From an uncultured Helcococcus sp. (GTDB lineage: Bacteria; Bacillota; Clostridia; Tissierellales; Peptoniphilaceae): a stretch of 34,924 nucleotides of DNA. Below are positions 1 to 9,304 of this stretch, piece by piece. The stretch spans positions 1 to 34,924 of the forward strand of contig CALAZW010000048.1 of the NCBI GenBank assembly GCA_937926545.1, given 5' to 3'. Position 1 is the first letter of the stretch, and each line of letters begins with the position of its first letter. The position numbers were made by a program, and so were the translations under genes. The notes under the pieces were generated by a model that made no database searches, was not told where the DNA came from, and saw nothing but the letters and a program-made list of their open reading frames with translations.

Positions 1-139
1 CCCTTGGTTTCATAACATTAACTGCACCCATCACTATTATGACACGTTCCCCTGTGGCCATATCTAAAATTCCCTGCCAATTATTTTCCTTTAGACTTCT
101 TATGGCCTCTTCCTGATATGGTCTTAATTTAATCTCCAT
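1..139 (-). CDS. Start of an SF2 (DEAD/DEAH) helicase, partial and possibly interrupted
   Basis: An open frame starts with ATG at 139, overlaps the end of the upstream gene by 11 nt, and runs 46 codons off the left edge. Residues 1-30 read like the N-terminus of an SF2 helicase: LRPYQEEAIRSLKENN is a Q-motif/DExD-type start, and GILDMATG is the first half of Walker A (family form ATGTGKT). After MATG the reading becomes ERVIIVMGAVNV, which does not complete the P-loop. The frame stays open, so there is no stop to prove a break. Either the helicase is interrupted at this point (an intron, an insertion or an assembly joint) or this is a divergent protein. Position and overlap suggest it is the third gene of the operon with the two region-4 proteins. 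Family call: moderate; interruption: inference. Confidence 0.5.
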   Translation of the reverse strand, partial: MEIKLRPYQEEAIRSLKENNWQGILDMATGERVIIVMGAVNVMKPR

Positions 140-2114
140 AATAAACTCTCCCTGCGTAATCAACCGTTATCAATCCCTTGTAAGTAAGGTCCCTTCTAAG
201 CTTTTTATCTCCTTCATACTCTTTAAACTCATATATGCCTTTTTTTACCAAATAGTCATATATATCACTTTCAATTTTTCTTCCTTCATAGTCATTTATT
301 AGAAGGTCACATACTAGCTCATCTATACTTTCAAAGGGACTATTTTTCTTAACAAGCACTATCTCTTCATTTATATATTGTTCATTATTTCTATCTAGTT
401 TTTTATATCCCTTATTTTCCAAGATATTTGCTAATAAAAATTGATTTAATTCATGTTTAGTCCAACTTGGCTTAATTGGACTTTCCACTAATATCTTACT
501 CAAGGAAATATAGTCTTCATCCGGAATAAGGTCTAAAACATGGGTAACCAAATCTTCTTCTATAAAAAAGTTTTCCTTATTTATATATTCTTCCTTGCCA
601 ACCTGATAATAGTATTTATCCATATTTTTCATTAGTCTTCTTGCAGTGTGCCTAGGCAACATCAACTCTTCTATATAGTTATAAATATCAAATCTGGTTA
701 CCTTATCTGTAAAAATTAAAGGTATTAAATCATCCAAGGATTGGGCTTGAAAATCTTTCTTATAAAGATAACTTATATTTCCAACTATATAATTTGATTT
801 CTTTAGTATATAATCTGTTAGCTCTTTTGATGTCTTTATAGATTTTTCATTAAAGTAATCATTATAGACTGGATCAAAAGTAATCTTATTAAAGAGTAGA
901 TCACCTGTAGAGAAACCTTCTTCAAATCCTTCTTCTATAAACTTTTTGTATATTTCTTCTTTGCTATAATTCTTCTCTATTTCATCTACTAAATAGATTT
1001 TATTACCTATTCTCGTAAGCCTGCTACTTCCCCTTAAACTATAGTCTATGTTCTTATTCCTAATTCTTAGACGCTCACATATTTCTTTTGTTTTTAAGGG
1101 TTTGTTTTCTTTTAAGATCATTCTATAAATGGTCTCTTCATTGGATACAGGACTTCTCCTTCTCCTAAATATGTTTAAGTCCCCTGGTCTTATAAAATAA
1201 TGTTCATACAAATTATAATTAATGATATCAACCAGGTGATAAACACTTTTTATCCTACTGGTCTTTAAGCTTATGGCCTTAAAAGCATCTTTTGCCTCCA
1301 CATGGGCTTTTTCTTCCAGTCCATACCATTTCTTGTAAATAACATTTTTTATTATTTCCAAGTCCTCTTCATTTATTGGAAAATATCCATAATAATAATA
1401 TTTTCTCTCATAAACTTGATAAATAGTCTTGTTTTTACTAAATAGATCTTCCAGTTGATAACAGGTTTCGCATGTTAAACCTATACCTGTAAGCTCTTCA
1501 TACCTTTTACCCAAGATTCTAAGATTAGAGGGATCTAGGATAAATCCATCCTTATACTCTTTCTTTAAGATCATAGATAAAATATTAGTTTCTTTATTTT
1601 CCCCTAAAAAATAATAGTCTCCTATTTCCTTAAGATTTATATTCTTTTTTAATAGGTCCAAATCAGACCTGGTCATATCTTCCAAATAAGCCAATTGCAT
1701 ATATAAATCGTCTATATATCCATAGTCATCTATCTTTCTTAAAAGTCTTCTAACTTCCTTATCCCTGTCCTTATAGTAGGTTAAATTTTTTAAGTATATT
1801 CTTTTCCAAATATCTGAATAATAGATATCTTCCATTTTATTTTCTTCTATAATAGCTATAACTAAATCTCCCTCTAGGTAATTAGCTAAAACTGATTTAT
1901 TTAGATAAGTATTTTCATCAAATAAATTATTAAATTTATCACTTGATAATAAAAAAATTTCCAATATACTTATAGCTTCTTTTTCTATCTTATTTATACT
2001 GGCCCTATCCAGGTTCAATTGCCTGGAAACCTTAGTCGTTGAGAACTTATCCTTGTATCTTAACTGTAAAAGTGCAATTTCATTTTTCTCTAATAACTTA
2101 TCTATATTTTTCAC
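129..2114 (-). CDS. Large protein with N-terminal sigma-70 region-4-like HTH (short paralogue)
   Basis: The 661-aa protein opens with a region-4-like helix-turn-helix (about residues 8-50: LLQLRYKDKFSTTKVSRQLN, then a second helix ending INKIEKEAISIL). No other sigma-factor regions are seen. The rest is charged, Lys/Glu/Tyr/Ile-rich and mostly helical-looking, and may hold repeated winged-helix units. It is collinear with the C-terminal half of the 1281-aa protein encoded just upstream: both have a DP-containing segment followed by SKEL, a YxQ(V/I)GxEE(Y/F)I block, an EN(K/N)GYKKL block, and an ending built around DIYDYLV..GIYE(F/Y)KEY(E/D)GDKKL. It starts inside the upstream gene's stop (4-nt ATGA overlap), so translation is probably coupled. 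Function unknown; DNA binding or RNA polymerase interaction is inferred from the HTH. Confidence 0.75.
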   Translation of the reverse strand: MKNIDKLLEKNEIALLQLRYKDKFSTTKVSRQLNLDRASINKIEKEAISILEIFLLSSDKFNNLFDENTYLNKSVLANYLEGDLVIAIIEENKMEDIYYSDIWKRIYLKNLTYYKDRDKEVRRLLRKIDDYGYIDDLYMQLAYLEDMTRSDLDLLKKNINLKEIGDYYFLGENKETNILSMILKKEYKDGFILDPSNLRILGKRYEELTGIGLTCETCYQLEDLFSKNKTIYQVYERKYYYYGYFPINEEDLEIIKNVIYKKWYGLEEKAHVEAKDAFKAISLKTSRIKSVYHLVDIINYNLYEHYFIRPGDLNIFRRRRSPVSNEETIYRMILKENKPLKTKEICERLRIRNKNIDYSLRGSSRLTRIGNKIYLVDEIEKNYSKEEIYKKFIEEGFEEGFSTGDLLFNKITFDPVYNDYFNEKSIKTSKELTDYILKKSNYIVGNISYLYKKDFQAQSLDDLIPLIFTDKVTRFDIYNYIEELMLPRHTARRLMKNMDKYYYQVGKEEYINKENFFIEEDLVTHVLDLIPDEDYISLSKILVESPIKPSWTKHELNQFLLANILENKGYKKLDRNNEQYINEEIVLVKKNSPFESIDELVCDLLINDYEGRKIESDIYDYLVKKGIYEFKEYEGDKKLRRDLTYKGLITVDYAGRVYYGD

Positions 2115-5100
2115 AACTCTACCCTACCAGCCCAATCAACGATAATTTTATTATCCTTAAGCACATCTTGGAAAAGTTTTTTATCGCCATCATATTCCTT
2201 ATACTCATAAATTCCTAGTTCTACCAGGTAGTCATAAATATCTTCTTCTAAGAGTTTCCCTCTATAATCATTTTTAAGCCTATCGTAAACTAAGTCTTGT
2301 ATCTCTATAAATTTGGAGTCTTCCTTTACTAATACTATTATCTCTTGTAGATAACTCATAGAATATCTACTAAGTTTCTTATAGCCATTGTTCTCTAAAA
2401 TATAGGAAACTATGTGTTGGTTTTCTCTAGCGCTTATACTTAAAAAATCTATCTTGTTTTCCTCTATCAACCTATTTGGAACAATAAATCCTTCCTCTTC
2501 ATAAACTTTAGCCAAGGTTAAAACCAAGTCCTCCAAGTCCCTATTAATGTTTAAATATTCTTCTTTTATAAATTCTTCACTTCCTATTTGAATATAATTA
2601 TAATCCTCTACTAATCTTTCTATAGTAAGACTTGCACTTTGTGGGTCCAAGTATAGATCATTCACCAAGCTATCTATTATCTCTTTTCTAGTAACTTCTC
2701 TCTTATATTCATAATTTATAAAATCATACATGGACTTAATAGGTGATTCTTCCAAATATAAAAACATGTTATTTCCCTTAACCTCTGGCTTAACATATTT
2801 TACGATTCCACTTAATTCCTTGCTATTTTCTATCTTATTTTTTTCAAGTAATCCTGCTAGCCTTGGATCAAATAAAAACCTGTTATATATTAGATTAATT
2901 GTTGTATATCCATTTTCAAAGCTCTTGTCAAGGGTTTCCTTTAAGTATTCATAATCAATACCCTCAAATATTTTTTCTGCCAAACCTACTTTAGAATACA
3001 TTTTTATAAGACTACTATCCCTATTATTAGCCAAAGTCATATTTACCCTCTGCTTTGTTATATTTACTTCCTTAACTAGTTTTTTTACCTTTATTGGGTA
3101 ATCATAGCCTTCTAAATGTCTTTTTATGATATCTAGATTAGATAACTTAACCTGTTCATTCTTATAAAGAGTCATAGAATTCTTATCAGAAAAAACATAA
3201 TCTTCAAAAAAATAATACTTGATTAAAAAATAAGCATGGTAATTACTAATTAAATTATCTATACCTACACTTACAAATAGTTTATATAAGTTCTCTGAAT
3301 TTAACCTTTTTTTCTCTTCCATCACTTTTTCAAGGACCTTTTTGGCCAGGTCTAATTGCTCAGAACTGAAACTACAGTAATCTATATATTGATAGGTCCT
3401 CCTATCTACCATAATTATGTTCTCTACCCTATCAATTGTGGAACTGATATTTCTTACGCTTGATAGGAAAAATTGGTCTCCAAAATAGCCTGTAAGTTCT
3501 ATTTGAAAATCCTCCAAACTTTCTTCATCAATTTTTACCCTAGAAGGATTAATATATTTAAAATACATATCTAGACATTCTAGATTGGTCAAGTTTCCAG
3601 TATAGTAAAACTCATCTATGATTGTTATTCGGAAATATTTTATTATATGGCTTAGCTCCCAAGAGTTTATCTCTGTGTAAATCCTTAGAATTTCTTCCTG
3701 TAAGTCTTCATAATAACCATAATCTTCTAGTTCTAATCTGATTTTTTCTATGGAAATAAGTGTATTTTTCATTTGTTCCAAGTCTGACAGATAAAAACTA
3801 TTTGTGATTTTTGAATAGTAAAATTCCTCAATTCTATTATCCTTTAAAATCCTAAATAGAAGTCCATTATTTAATATTAACCTTAGTTCTTCTTCAGAAA
3901 ATTTCTCTCCAAATAATTTTAAACTTGATATAAAGCTTATCAGCCCCTTATCTTCTGCCATTTTTCTTATTGCTTTTTTCTCAATTTGTCTCACTCTCTC
4001 CCTAGTAACGCCTAAGTCTTTTCCACATATTTCTAAAGTTTTATTCTCTAAAATCCTTCCTTCCAAAACCATAACTTCTCTTTCATCCAGAAGGTCTTGC
4101 AAACTAGAATATTTAAGCCTATTATCTTCAAATTTCCTATATTCATAAAGCCCCTCTAAGGCATCCTTTAAGTTTTTTCCTTCCAGCTTTCCTTCTTTTA
4201 AATTTATGTTTTTTAACTTAAAGATATTTTTTAATAGGTCTGGAGCCTTTACATTTATATCTGGGTCCATAAGGTATAACAAGTCTTTATTAATATCAAG
4301 AAAATCTATATTTAAATAATTTTTATTATTAATCTGATATAGGAAATAATCTGAATAGTTTTTTATTTCATCCCTATTATTTAACTTATGATTAAATAAT
4401 ATCTTTTCATTTAGTTTTTCTATCTCTTTTAAGCAAGTGCTGTAGATTTTATAAAGCTCTAGCTTAAAGGTACTTCTTCCCTTTATTCCAACTCCCTTAA
4501 GACCTTTTATTTTCAAGTCCCAAGATTTCATATAATAGTCATAAAGTGAAGGTCCCTTCTTTAATATTTTTTTAATTTTTTTATCAGCCATACTAGAATT
4601 AAATTCAATTAATTCTAATAAATTCATATTCTTCATAATCCTTCTATAAAGAGCATTGGATTTATTAGAAAGAAAGTTTTTAGTTAAACTCTCATCTATA
4701 CTAGTTTCCTCCAACTCTGTAATATCAAAGTCATCAATTTCATCCATGCTACAATCTAGTCCAACTATTTTTCTATCTAATTCATAACTATATCCATCTA
4801 TCCTATTAAAAATGAAATCATCTAGTTTTTTCTTATCTTTTATTTCATCTTCACTGGCCCTTAAGATATAAGAAAATATATTTCTTATATTTCTTTCTTC
4901 TAAATATTCAATATCTATTTTTTTATAGTCAGATATTATATCCTGAAAAACATCCCTTCTAAATATAAGGTTGTCCCCTTCCTCCTGTAATAAAGGCCCC
5001 AAACCAACTAGGGAAATACTGGTTTCCATGTGAGATATAGAGAAATCCTTATTATAGAAGCTGGAATTATTGAATAAGAGCATTAATTGATTAATATTTT

Positions 5101-5956
5101 TCATTAAATCATCCAAGCTAGAATAGCTTAATAGCTCTTCCAAAATATAGTCATTTAAGCTTTTTATATAGCTATAAGCCTTATTATCCCCTATTATATT
5201 TAAAATCTCTCTCAGAGATTTGTAACTTTCATCTAAATACTCTTCAATGGTATTTATACTAAACCTGGAAAGTAAGTCTACAGCCTCAAAATCTCCTTTA
5301 AAGTCAAGTTCACTTAGCTTTTTCTCTAAAAAAACATCCAAATCCAATTGGTTCTTCTCTGTTTTACTCTTAATTCTTTCTAGGTTTCTATCAATAAAAC
5401 TATATTCCTCCAAGCCTTTATTAAAAATATAGGTCTCCAAATCATTTTCTTCTAGATTTATATCCTTATCAATAGTACTAACTTCTTCTAATTCTTCCAT
5501 ATATTTAAACTCAAAACCTAGTCGTGCAAACTCATTTTCTACAAGCTCTACATTTTCTATCTTATTAACATAAGCTACATATCTAACTGGTAAATAATTA
5601 AAGTACTTATCATTTTTAATCTGTGAAAAATCTAGATAATTAAAAAGGATGGTATTTAGCTTCTGATACTTCATCCTATTATTTTTCACGTATATAAGCT
5701 TGTCATTATCCTTAATTTCCAGCTTATAATTGTATATTAAATTATTTTCTTTATTTATAACAAATCTACATCCCCTTAATAACAATTCATCCCTCAATAT
5801 AATAAAGTTTGCATTATTATCCCTATAATAACGACGTAGATAATCTAGATCTATTCTATTATTTCTTATCTTAACATCCTTTATAAAGCCCTGTAGCACA
5901 TATGAACAGTATTTCATCTCCATATGCTTAGGTAATTGAATATATTCTGAGTACAT
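2111..5956 (-). CDS. Giant protein with RNA polymerase alpha-CTD-like and sigma-70 region-4 motifs
   Basis: The protein has 1281 aa when started at ATG 5956; the earlier in-frame ATG (5968) overlaps the GGAGGA that serves as ribosome binding site for the later one. Residues about 226-268 (FSINTIEEYLDESYKSLREI, then NIIG) resemble the helix-hairpin-helix of the RNA polymerase alpha C-terminal domain. Residues about 625-665 form a textbook region-4.2 HTH (LGVTRERVRQIEKKAIRKM), as in RpoD. No region 2 or 3 is visible, so it is not a functional sigma factor by sequence. Everything after the HTH is paralogous to the next gene, so the two probably arose by duplication and loss of the first half. 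It heads an operon with overlapping genes (4 nt, then 11 nt) leading into a helicase. Function unrecognised. Confidence 0.75.
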   Translation of the reverse strand: MYSEYIQLPKHMEMKYCSYVLQGFIKDVKIRNNRIDLDYLRRYYRDNNANFIILRDELLLRGCRFVINKENNLIYNYKLEIKDNDKLIYVKNNRMKYQKLNTILFNYLDFSQIKNDKYFNYLPVRYVAYVNKIENVELVENEFARLGFEFKYMEELEEVSTIDKDINLEENDLETYIFNKGLEEYSFIDRNLERIKSKTEKNQLDLDVFLEKKLSELDFKGDFEAVDLLSRFSINTIEEYLDESYKSLREILNIIGDNKAYSYIKSLNDYILEELLSYSSLDDLMKNINQLMLLFNNSSFYNKDFSISHMETSISLVGLGPLLQEEGDNLIFRRDVFQDIISDYKKIDIEYLEERNIRNIFSYILRASEDEIKDKKKLDDFIFNRIDGYSYELDRKIVGLDCSMDEIDDFDITELEETSIDESLTKNFLSNKSNALYRRIMKNMNLLELIEFNSSMADKKIKKILKKGPSLYDYYMKSWDLKIKGLKGVGIKGRSTFKLELYKIYSTCLKEIEKLNEKILFNHKLNNRDEIKNYSDYFLYQINNKNYLNIDFLDINKDLLYLMDPDINVKAPDLLKNIFKLKNINLKEGKLEGKNLKDALEGLYEYRKFEDNRLKYSSLQDLLDEREVMVLEGRILENKTLEICGKDLGVTRERVRQIEKKAIRKMAEDKGLISFISSLKLFGEKFSEEELRLILNNGLLFRILKDNRIEEFYYSKITNSFYLSDLEQMKNTLISIEKIRLELEDYGYYEDLQEEILRIYTEINSWELSHIIKYFRITIIDEFYYTGNLTNLECLDMYFKYINPSRVKIDEESLEDFQIELTGYFGDQFFLSSVRNISSTIDRVENIIMVDRRTYQYIDYCSFSSEQLDLAKKVLEKVMEEKKRLNSENLYKLFVSVGIDNLISNYHAYFLIKYYFFEDYVFSDKNSMTLYKNEQVKLSNLDIIKRHLEGYDYPIKVKKLVKEVNITKQRVNMTLANNRDSSLIKMYSKVGLAEKIFEGIDYEYLKETLDKSFENGYTTINLIYNRFLFDPRLAGLLEKNKIENSKELSGIVKYVKPEVKGNNMFLYLEESPIKSMYDFINYEYKREVTRKEIIDSLVNDLYLDPQSASLTIERLVEDYNYIQIGSEEFIKEEYLNINRDLEDLVLTLAKVYEEEGFIVPNRLIEENKIDFLSISARENQHIVSYILENNGYKKLSRYSMSYLQEIIVLVKEDSKFIEIQDLVYDRLKNDYRGKLLEEDIYDYLVELGIYEYKEYDGDKKLFQDVLKDNKIIVDWAGRVEL

Positions 5957-5974
5957 AGCTTCCTCCATACATAG

Positions 5975-6003
5975 ATTTTAACATATTTATACTCTATTGT
6001 GAA
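5975..6003 (-). promoter_or_regulatory. Sigma-A promoter of the region-4 protein operon
   Basis: On the minus strand TTCACA (5998-6003) and TAAAAT (5975-5980) are separated by exactly 17 bp, each one mismatch from consensus. The predicted start falls just before the GGAGGA of the gene starting at 5956, so the 5' leader would be very short. This also argues against the upstream ATG at 5968. Confidence 0.5.
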
Positions 6004-6045
6004 TTATATTTATATAGTCTATTAAATCGCATCTGTTTTTCTTGA

Positions 6046-6061
6046 CTTTTACTTGTAAAAG
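6046..6061. promoter_or_regulatory. Perfect inverted repeat CTTTTAC-TT-GTAAAAG, candidate operator
   Basis: Seven-bp arms around a 2-bp centre lie in the divergent intergenic region between the region-4 operon and the operon ending in a MerR-type regulator. The repeat overlaps a TTGACT hexamer (6042-6047). A TATTAT follows 14 bp further on, which is too short for a normal spacer. It could be the binding site of the MerR-like protein or part of a promoter; both are inference. Confidence 0.4.
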
Positions 6062-6144
6062 TATTATCGTTTAATTAGATAAGTAATAAGTAGTAAGTAG
6101 ATGTGCTTGCTAAGGACTACAATATATAAAAGGATGAGAATAAA

Positions 6145-6993
6145 ATGAAATTAGAAGATAAATTTGCCATAATTAGCTTAAACTCTTTGGAAGTAAACCA
6201 TTTGAGTAAATTAAAAAGAACCTGCCTAAATGCGATTTTTGCCTGCAAAGTCTACCTGGAAAAAGGACTTTGGCCAGATAAAAACTACCTTAAGAAAAAT
6301 ATAGATAATTATTCTGAATTTGAAAAGTCCCTAGTCTCTGAACTAATAAAGGATAATTTGTTAAGAAAGACAAACTCCATCTATTCCTTAGACTATGTAT
6401 TTGAACAAGCTACTGAAGATATAGTTATCTATGAAGCCGATGGGGCCGCCTACCAAAAAATTATAGATGAAATAAAGTCCCATCTTTTAGAGCTGGAAAG
6501 CTACCAAGAAAAAGATCTTTTTCTTATCTGGCTTCTAAAGGAAACTGATCTTATAAGCAGTATTTTTTCAAAGTTTGAAAGTAATAAGATGGACTACCTA
6601 ATCGAACTATCCCTGGCTGATAAGCCCCTACTTGCAGGAAGATTTTCTTCCCATTTAGTAGCTAAAAAAACCAAGCTATTTAACAGGTTTATCTTGTCCA
6701 GATCTAAAAACAAGTCCAATAACTACTATAAGGGCCTCTCTTACATCATGCCTGTCTTCTATAGAAAAAAAGCAATCTTTATTAGGACAGAAAATAGATT
6801 TGTAAGAAAGGACGAAAGACTGGAAGACCTCTTCCAAAAGTTGGATGAAAGATCTATCTCCTATAAACTCGTTAGAGATGGTCATATTCCCCTTGTCCAA
6901 ATTCATAACAAATACTATCAAGTGGTTCCCTATGTGATTAATATGTATAGGTTTGCCACCTATGGTAGCCAACTAAGAGAAGTTACCTTGTAG
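6145..6993 (+). CDS. Unrecognised 282-aa protein, possible GPP34-like fold
   Basis: Soluble, helix-rich protein with no signal peptide or membrane segment. The N-terminus (KLEDKFAIISLNSL) faintly recalls bacterial GPP34 (Golgi phosphoprotein 3-like) proteins, but I cannot confirm this. Residues 124-155 (centred on LFLIWLL and IFSKFE) align without gaps with residues 163-195 of the MerR-like protein encoded 8 nt downstream, where the equivalent motifs are LFLWALN and IFSRFE. The C-terminal part is basic and aromatic. AGGATG lies 8 nt before the ATG as a ribosome binding site. It forms a two-gene operon with the regulator. Function unknown. Confidence 0.7.
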   Translation: MKLEDKFAIISLNSLEVNHLSKLKRTCLNAIFACKVYLEKGLWPDKNYLKKNIDNYSEFEKSLVSELIKDNLLRKTNSIYSLDYVFEQATEDIVIYEADGAAYQKIIDEIKSHLLELESYQEKDLFLIWLLKETDLISSIFSKFESNKMDYLIELSLADKPLLAGRFSSHLVAKKTKLFNRFILSRSKNKSNNYYKGLSYIMPVFYRKKAIFIRTENRFVRKDERLEDLFQKLDERSISYKLVRDGHIPLVQIHNKYYQVVPYVINMYRFATYGSQLREVTL

Positions 6994-7001
6994 GTGATAA
7001 G

Positions 7002-7631
7002 ATGAGTAGAAGAAGAAGTTTAGAAGTTATAGAAAAATCAGAAACTGTCACCATAGGAGAACTTGCCAGACTTACAGACATTAGATACTCCACTCTTAAG
7101 CACTATACAGAAGAAGGGCTTTTACCCTTTATCCAGGAGGGCGAAAACCTTACCAGAAGATATCCCAGAGAAAAAACCTTGGATAGATTGGAAGAAATCC
7201 TAAAACTAAGGGAAAAAAACATGGCTATAAAGGATATTGTAGGCAAATTTGGCTTAAAAGAAAAAGATAGCCTGGCCTCCATCTTCTTATCCCTCTTAGA
7301 GGATACAAGTTGCTTTTCAAAGACCCGTTTGGAAAAACTTAACTTTATCATTGATAGTTTTGAAAAAGAAAAAAAATTAGTTGATAAATTGGAGCGAAAA
7401 AAACTTCCTCCAGTTTCTAACCATCAAGAAAAAAACATTTATAGTCTAAGAGAGGCTAGTACCAGCCCTTCCTGGGACGAAAATACCAAGCTATTTTTAT
7501 GGGCCTTAAATAAACTAGATAGCCTGGACTATATTTTTAGTCGATTTGAAATAGAAAAAATAGAGGAAAGACTAGTAGAACTCAAATTTCATGACCCCTT
7601 TATCAAAAAACTTTATCTCTATAAAATATAA
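7002..7631 (+). CDS. MerR-family-like transcriptional regulator
   Basis: The 209-aa protein has an N-terminal MerR-type winged HTH (about residues 15-85: TIGELARLTDIRYSTLKHY, then EEGLLPF and RRYP) followed by the usual helix (LEEILKLREKNMAIKDI). The central part is a Lys/Glu-rich linker. The C-terminal part (about 163-195) repeats a segment of the preceding 282-aa protein, with LFLWALN..IFSRFE in both. In MerR proteins the C-terminal part senses the effector, so this shared segment could be an interaction surface between the two neighbours; that is inference. It is the last gene of the pair and is followed directly by a terminator. Confidence 0.75.
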   Translation: MSRRRSLEVIEKSETVTIGELARLTDIRYSTLKHYTEEGLLPFIQEGENLTRRYPREKTLDRLEEILKLREKNMAIKDIVGKFGLKEKDSLASIFLSLLEDTSCFSKTRLEKLNFIIDSFEKEKKLVDKLERKKLPPVSNHQEKNIYSLREASTSPSWDENTKLFLWALNKLDSLDYIFSRFEIEKIEERLVELKFHDPFIKKLYLYKI

Positions 7632-7651
7632 GCCATCAATTGATGGCTTAT
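7628..7651. terminator. 24-nt perfect palindrome terminator after the MerR-like gene
   Basis: Twelve complementary base pairs, core AAGCCATCAATTGATGGCTT, overlap the TAA stop at 7629-7631 and are followed by ACTTTTTA on the plus strand. It lies between convergent genes. On the minus strand the following sequence is AT-rich with a T4 run, so weak two-way action is possible. Confidence 0.75.
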
Positions 7652-7686
7652 AACTTTTTATCTTATTTAATTTTCCTATCTATTTT

Positions 7687-9303
7687 TTACTCTCTTATCT
7701 TAAAGGTATCCTTGGCCTTAAATCTAATTAAAATTAAGGATATTATTAAATACACTATAACTACAGATGCTATTATTATAACTCCTAGCCCACTAACATC
7801 CCCCTTTTGCATTAACATATAACTTACCATATAAACAATAAAGTTAAAGAAACTATAGACCGGACTTTTAACATCCGAGTTTTCTGTATAGGGCTGAACC
7901 AAATAATATAAAGTTAAATAGTGGGTTGAATAAAACAAGGTCAAAAGAATTATCAAACCAAATAAGGGTAAAAGCTTTACCAAGCTCATCTTTAAAAATG
8001 TAGCCAAAACTGCCAGGCCTCCCATAAGGGAAAAAGTCATTATACTATTTAAGGCAAAACTGGTCTTTAACCTTACTATAAAACTTTTTAAAATAGCATC
8101 AGGCTCCCTATACCAATTATTAGGTAAAAGAGACTTATCTATATTATTAAATAAGGCATAAGTATACTTGTCTTTAAAGGCCATCATGTAAACTACAAAA
8201 AACCATATACCCAGCTTACTGAAAAGATCAAAGGCAATCTTGTCTTCTTCACCTGGCCACATATAGGATACTATCCCTATTAATAAGGGAATAGTAAAGG
8301 CTGCCAAGGAAATCTTTCTAGCCCTCTTACTAAATAGCTTACTATACCTATTCATAAAAATACTGTTTAGATAGTCATAGCCCTTCTTTCCCTCCACAGA
8401 TCTGTTCTCTCTTAGATCTAAATCCTTATCTTCCAATACCATCTTTTTAGTATTCATATTTTCCTTGGTTTCCAGCATATCAGAATCCAATTTTAACTCG
8501 GCCTTCTTAAGACTCCTATAGTTTTCATAATTTCTTATAATATAAAGTCCTATGGCTGCCAGTATTAAAAACAAAACCAAGGCCAAGGGATTAAATAAAA
8601 GATTTACATAGGTTAAATCATCTAACAAATATAAGGGCCCATAGGCTAGTCCCATAAATATAACTATCATAATCGTATAAAAGAACCAATGAACATCTCT
8701 TCTATCCTCATTTTTCCTATCCAAGGCCAAAAGGGATATACCATCAATGAAAATCCTAAAAGAAAGTGTTTCCAATAAAAGAATTATTACCTTTAAGGCT
8801 GATAAACCGATAAAGTTACCCAAGATAAACATGGGAACAAACATGGCCGCAAAAAACATCAAATAACTAAAAAAGGCCCTGGAAACAAAGTATTCTCTAG
8901 GTTTTAATTCTAAATAGTTCAAGCAGGTATAGGAATAGTTGGTGTACTTAGCATTTAATTCATGCTTCATAATTGCCCCTAAAATAATATTTAAAAAGAA
9001 GTATATATTGATTACCAACAAACCATACCTATTATTTAATATATCCATAAAGGTAAAATCTTCCTCTAAAAAATTAAAGGCCAAATAGAAAAACACTCCA
9101 AAGTAAAGAAATTTCTTTATTATTGATAGTAAAAACCTTAAGACCTTTACTATATTAAATAAAACATTTTTCCCCTGGCCAGCCTCATAGAGGCTATCTT
9201 TAAATACCTTTCCTACAAAGGGAATCTTTTGTAAATTAAATATTAGGGTATTGGATGCTATACTATTATCCACCCTATTGATCATCCTTAATGTCTTTAT
9301 CAT
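7687..9303 (-). CDS. ABC transporter permease, polytopic membrane protein
   Basis: The 538-aa protein has about twelve hydrophobic segments spread over the whole length, separated by a charged cytoplasmic loop (about residues 265-310). It looks like the ABC-2-type exporter permeases of Firmicutes that pair with a separate ATPase. It begins one base after the ATPase stop (TAG-T-ATG), with GAGGGAT in the end of the ATPase gene as ribosome binding site. It is the last gene of a padR-headed operon. The substrate is not evident; drug, peptide or lipid export is usual for PadR-controlled ABC systems. Confidence 0.8.
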   Translation of the reverse strand: MIKTLRMINRVDNSIASNTLIFNLQKIPFVGKVFKDSLYEAGQGKNVLFNIVKVLRFLLSIIKKFLYFGVFFYLAFNFLEEDFTFMDILNNRYGLLVINIYFFLNIILGAIMKHELNAKYTNYSYTCLNYLELKPREYFVSRAFFSYLMFFAAMFVPMFILGNFIGLSALKVIILLLETLSFRIFIDGISLLALDRKNEDRRDVHWFFYTIMIVIFMGLAYGPLYLLDDLTYVNLLFNPLALVLFLILAAIGLYIIRNYENYRSLKKAELKLDSDMLETKENMNTKKMVLEDKDLDLRENRSVEGKKGYDYLNSIFMNRYSKLFSKRARKISLAAFTIPLLIGIVSYMWPGEEDKIAFDLFSKLGIWFFVVYMMAFKDKYTYALFNNIDKSLLPNNWYREPDAILKSFIVRLKTSFALNSIMTFSLMGGLAVLATFLKMSLVKLLPLFGLIILLTLFYSTHYLTLYYLVQPYTENSDVKSPVYSFFNFIVYMVSYMLMQKGDVSGLGVIIIASVVIVYLIISLILIRFKAKDTFKIRE

Positions 9304-9304
9304 A

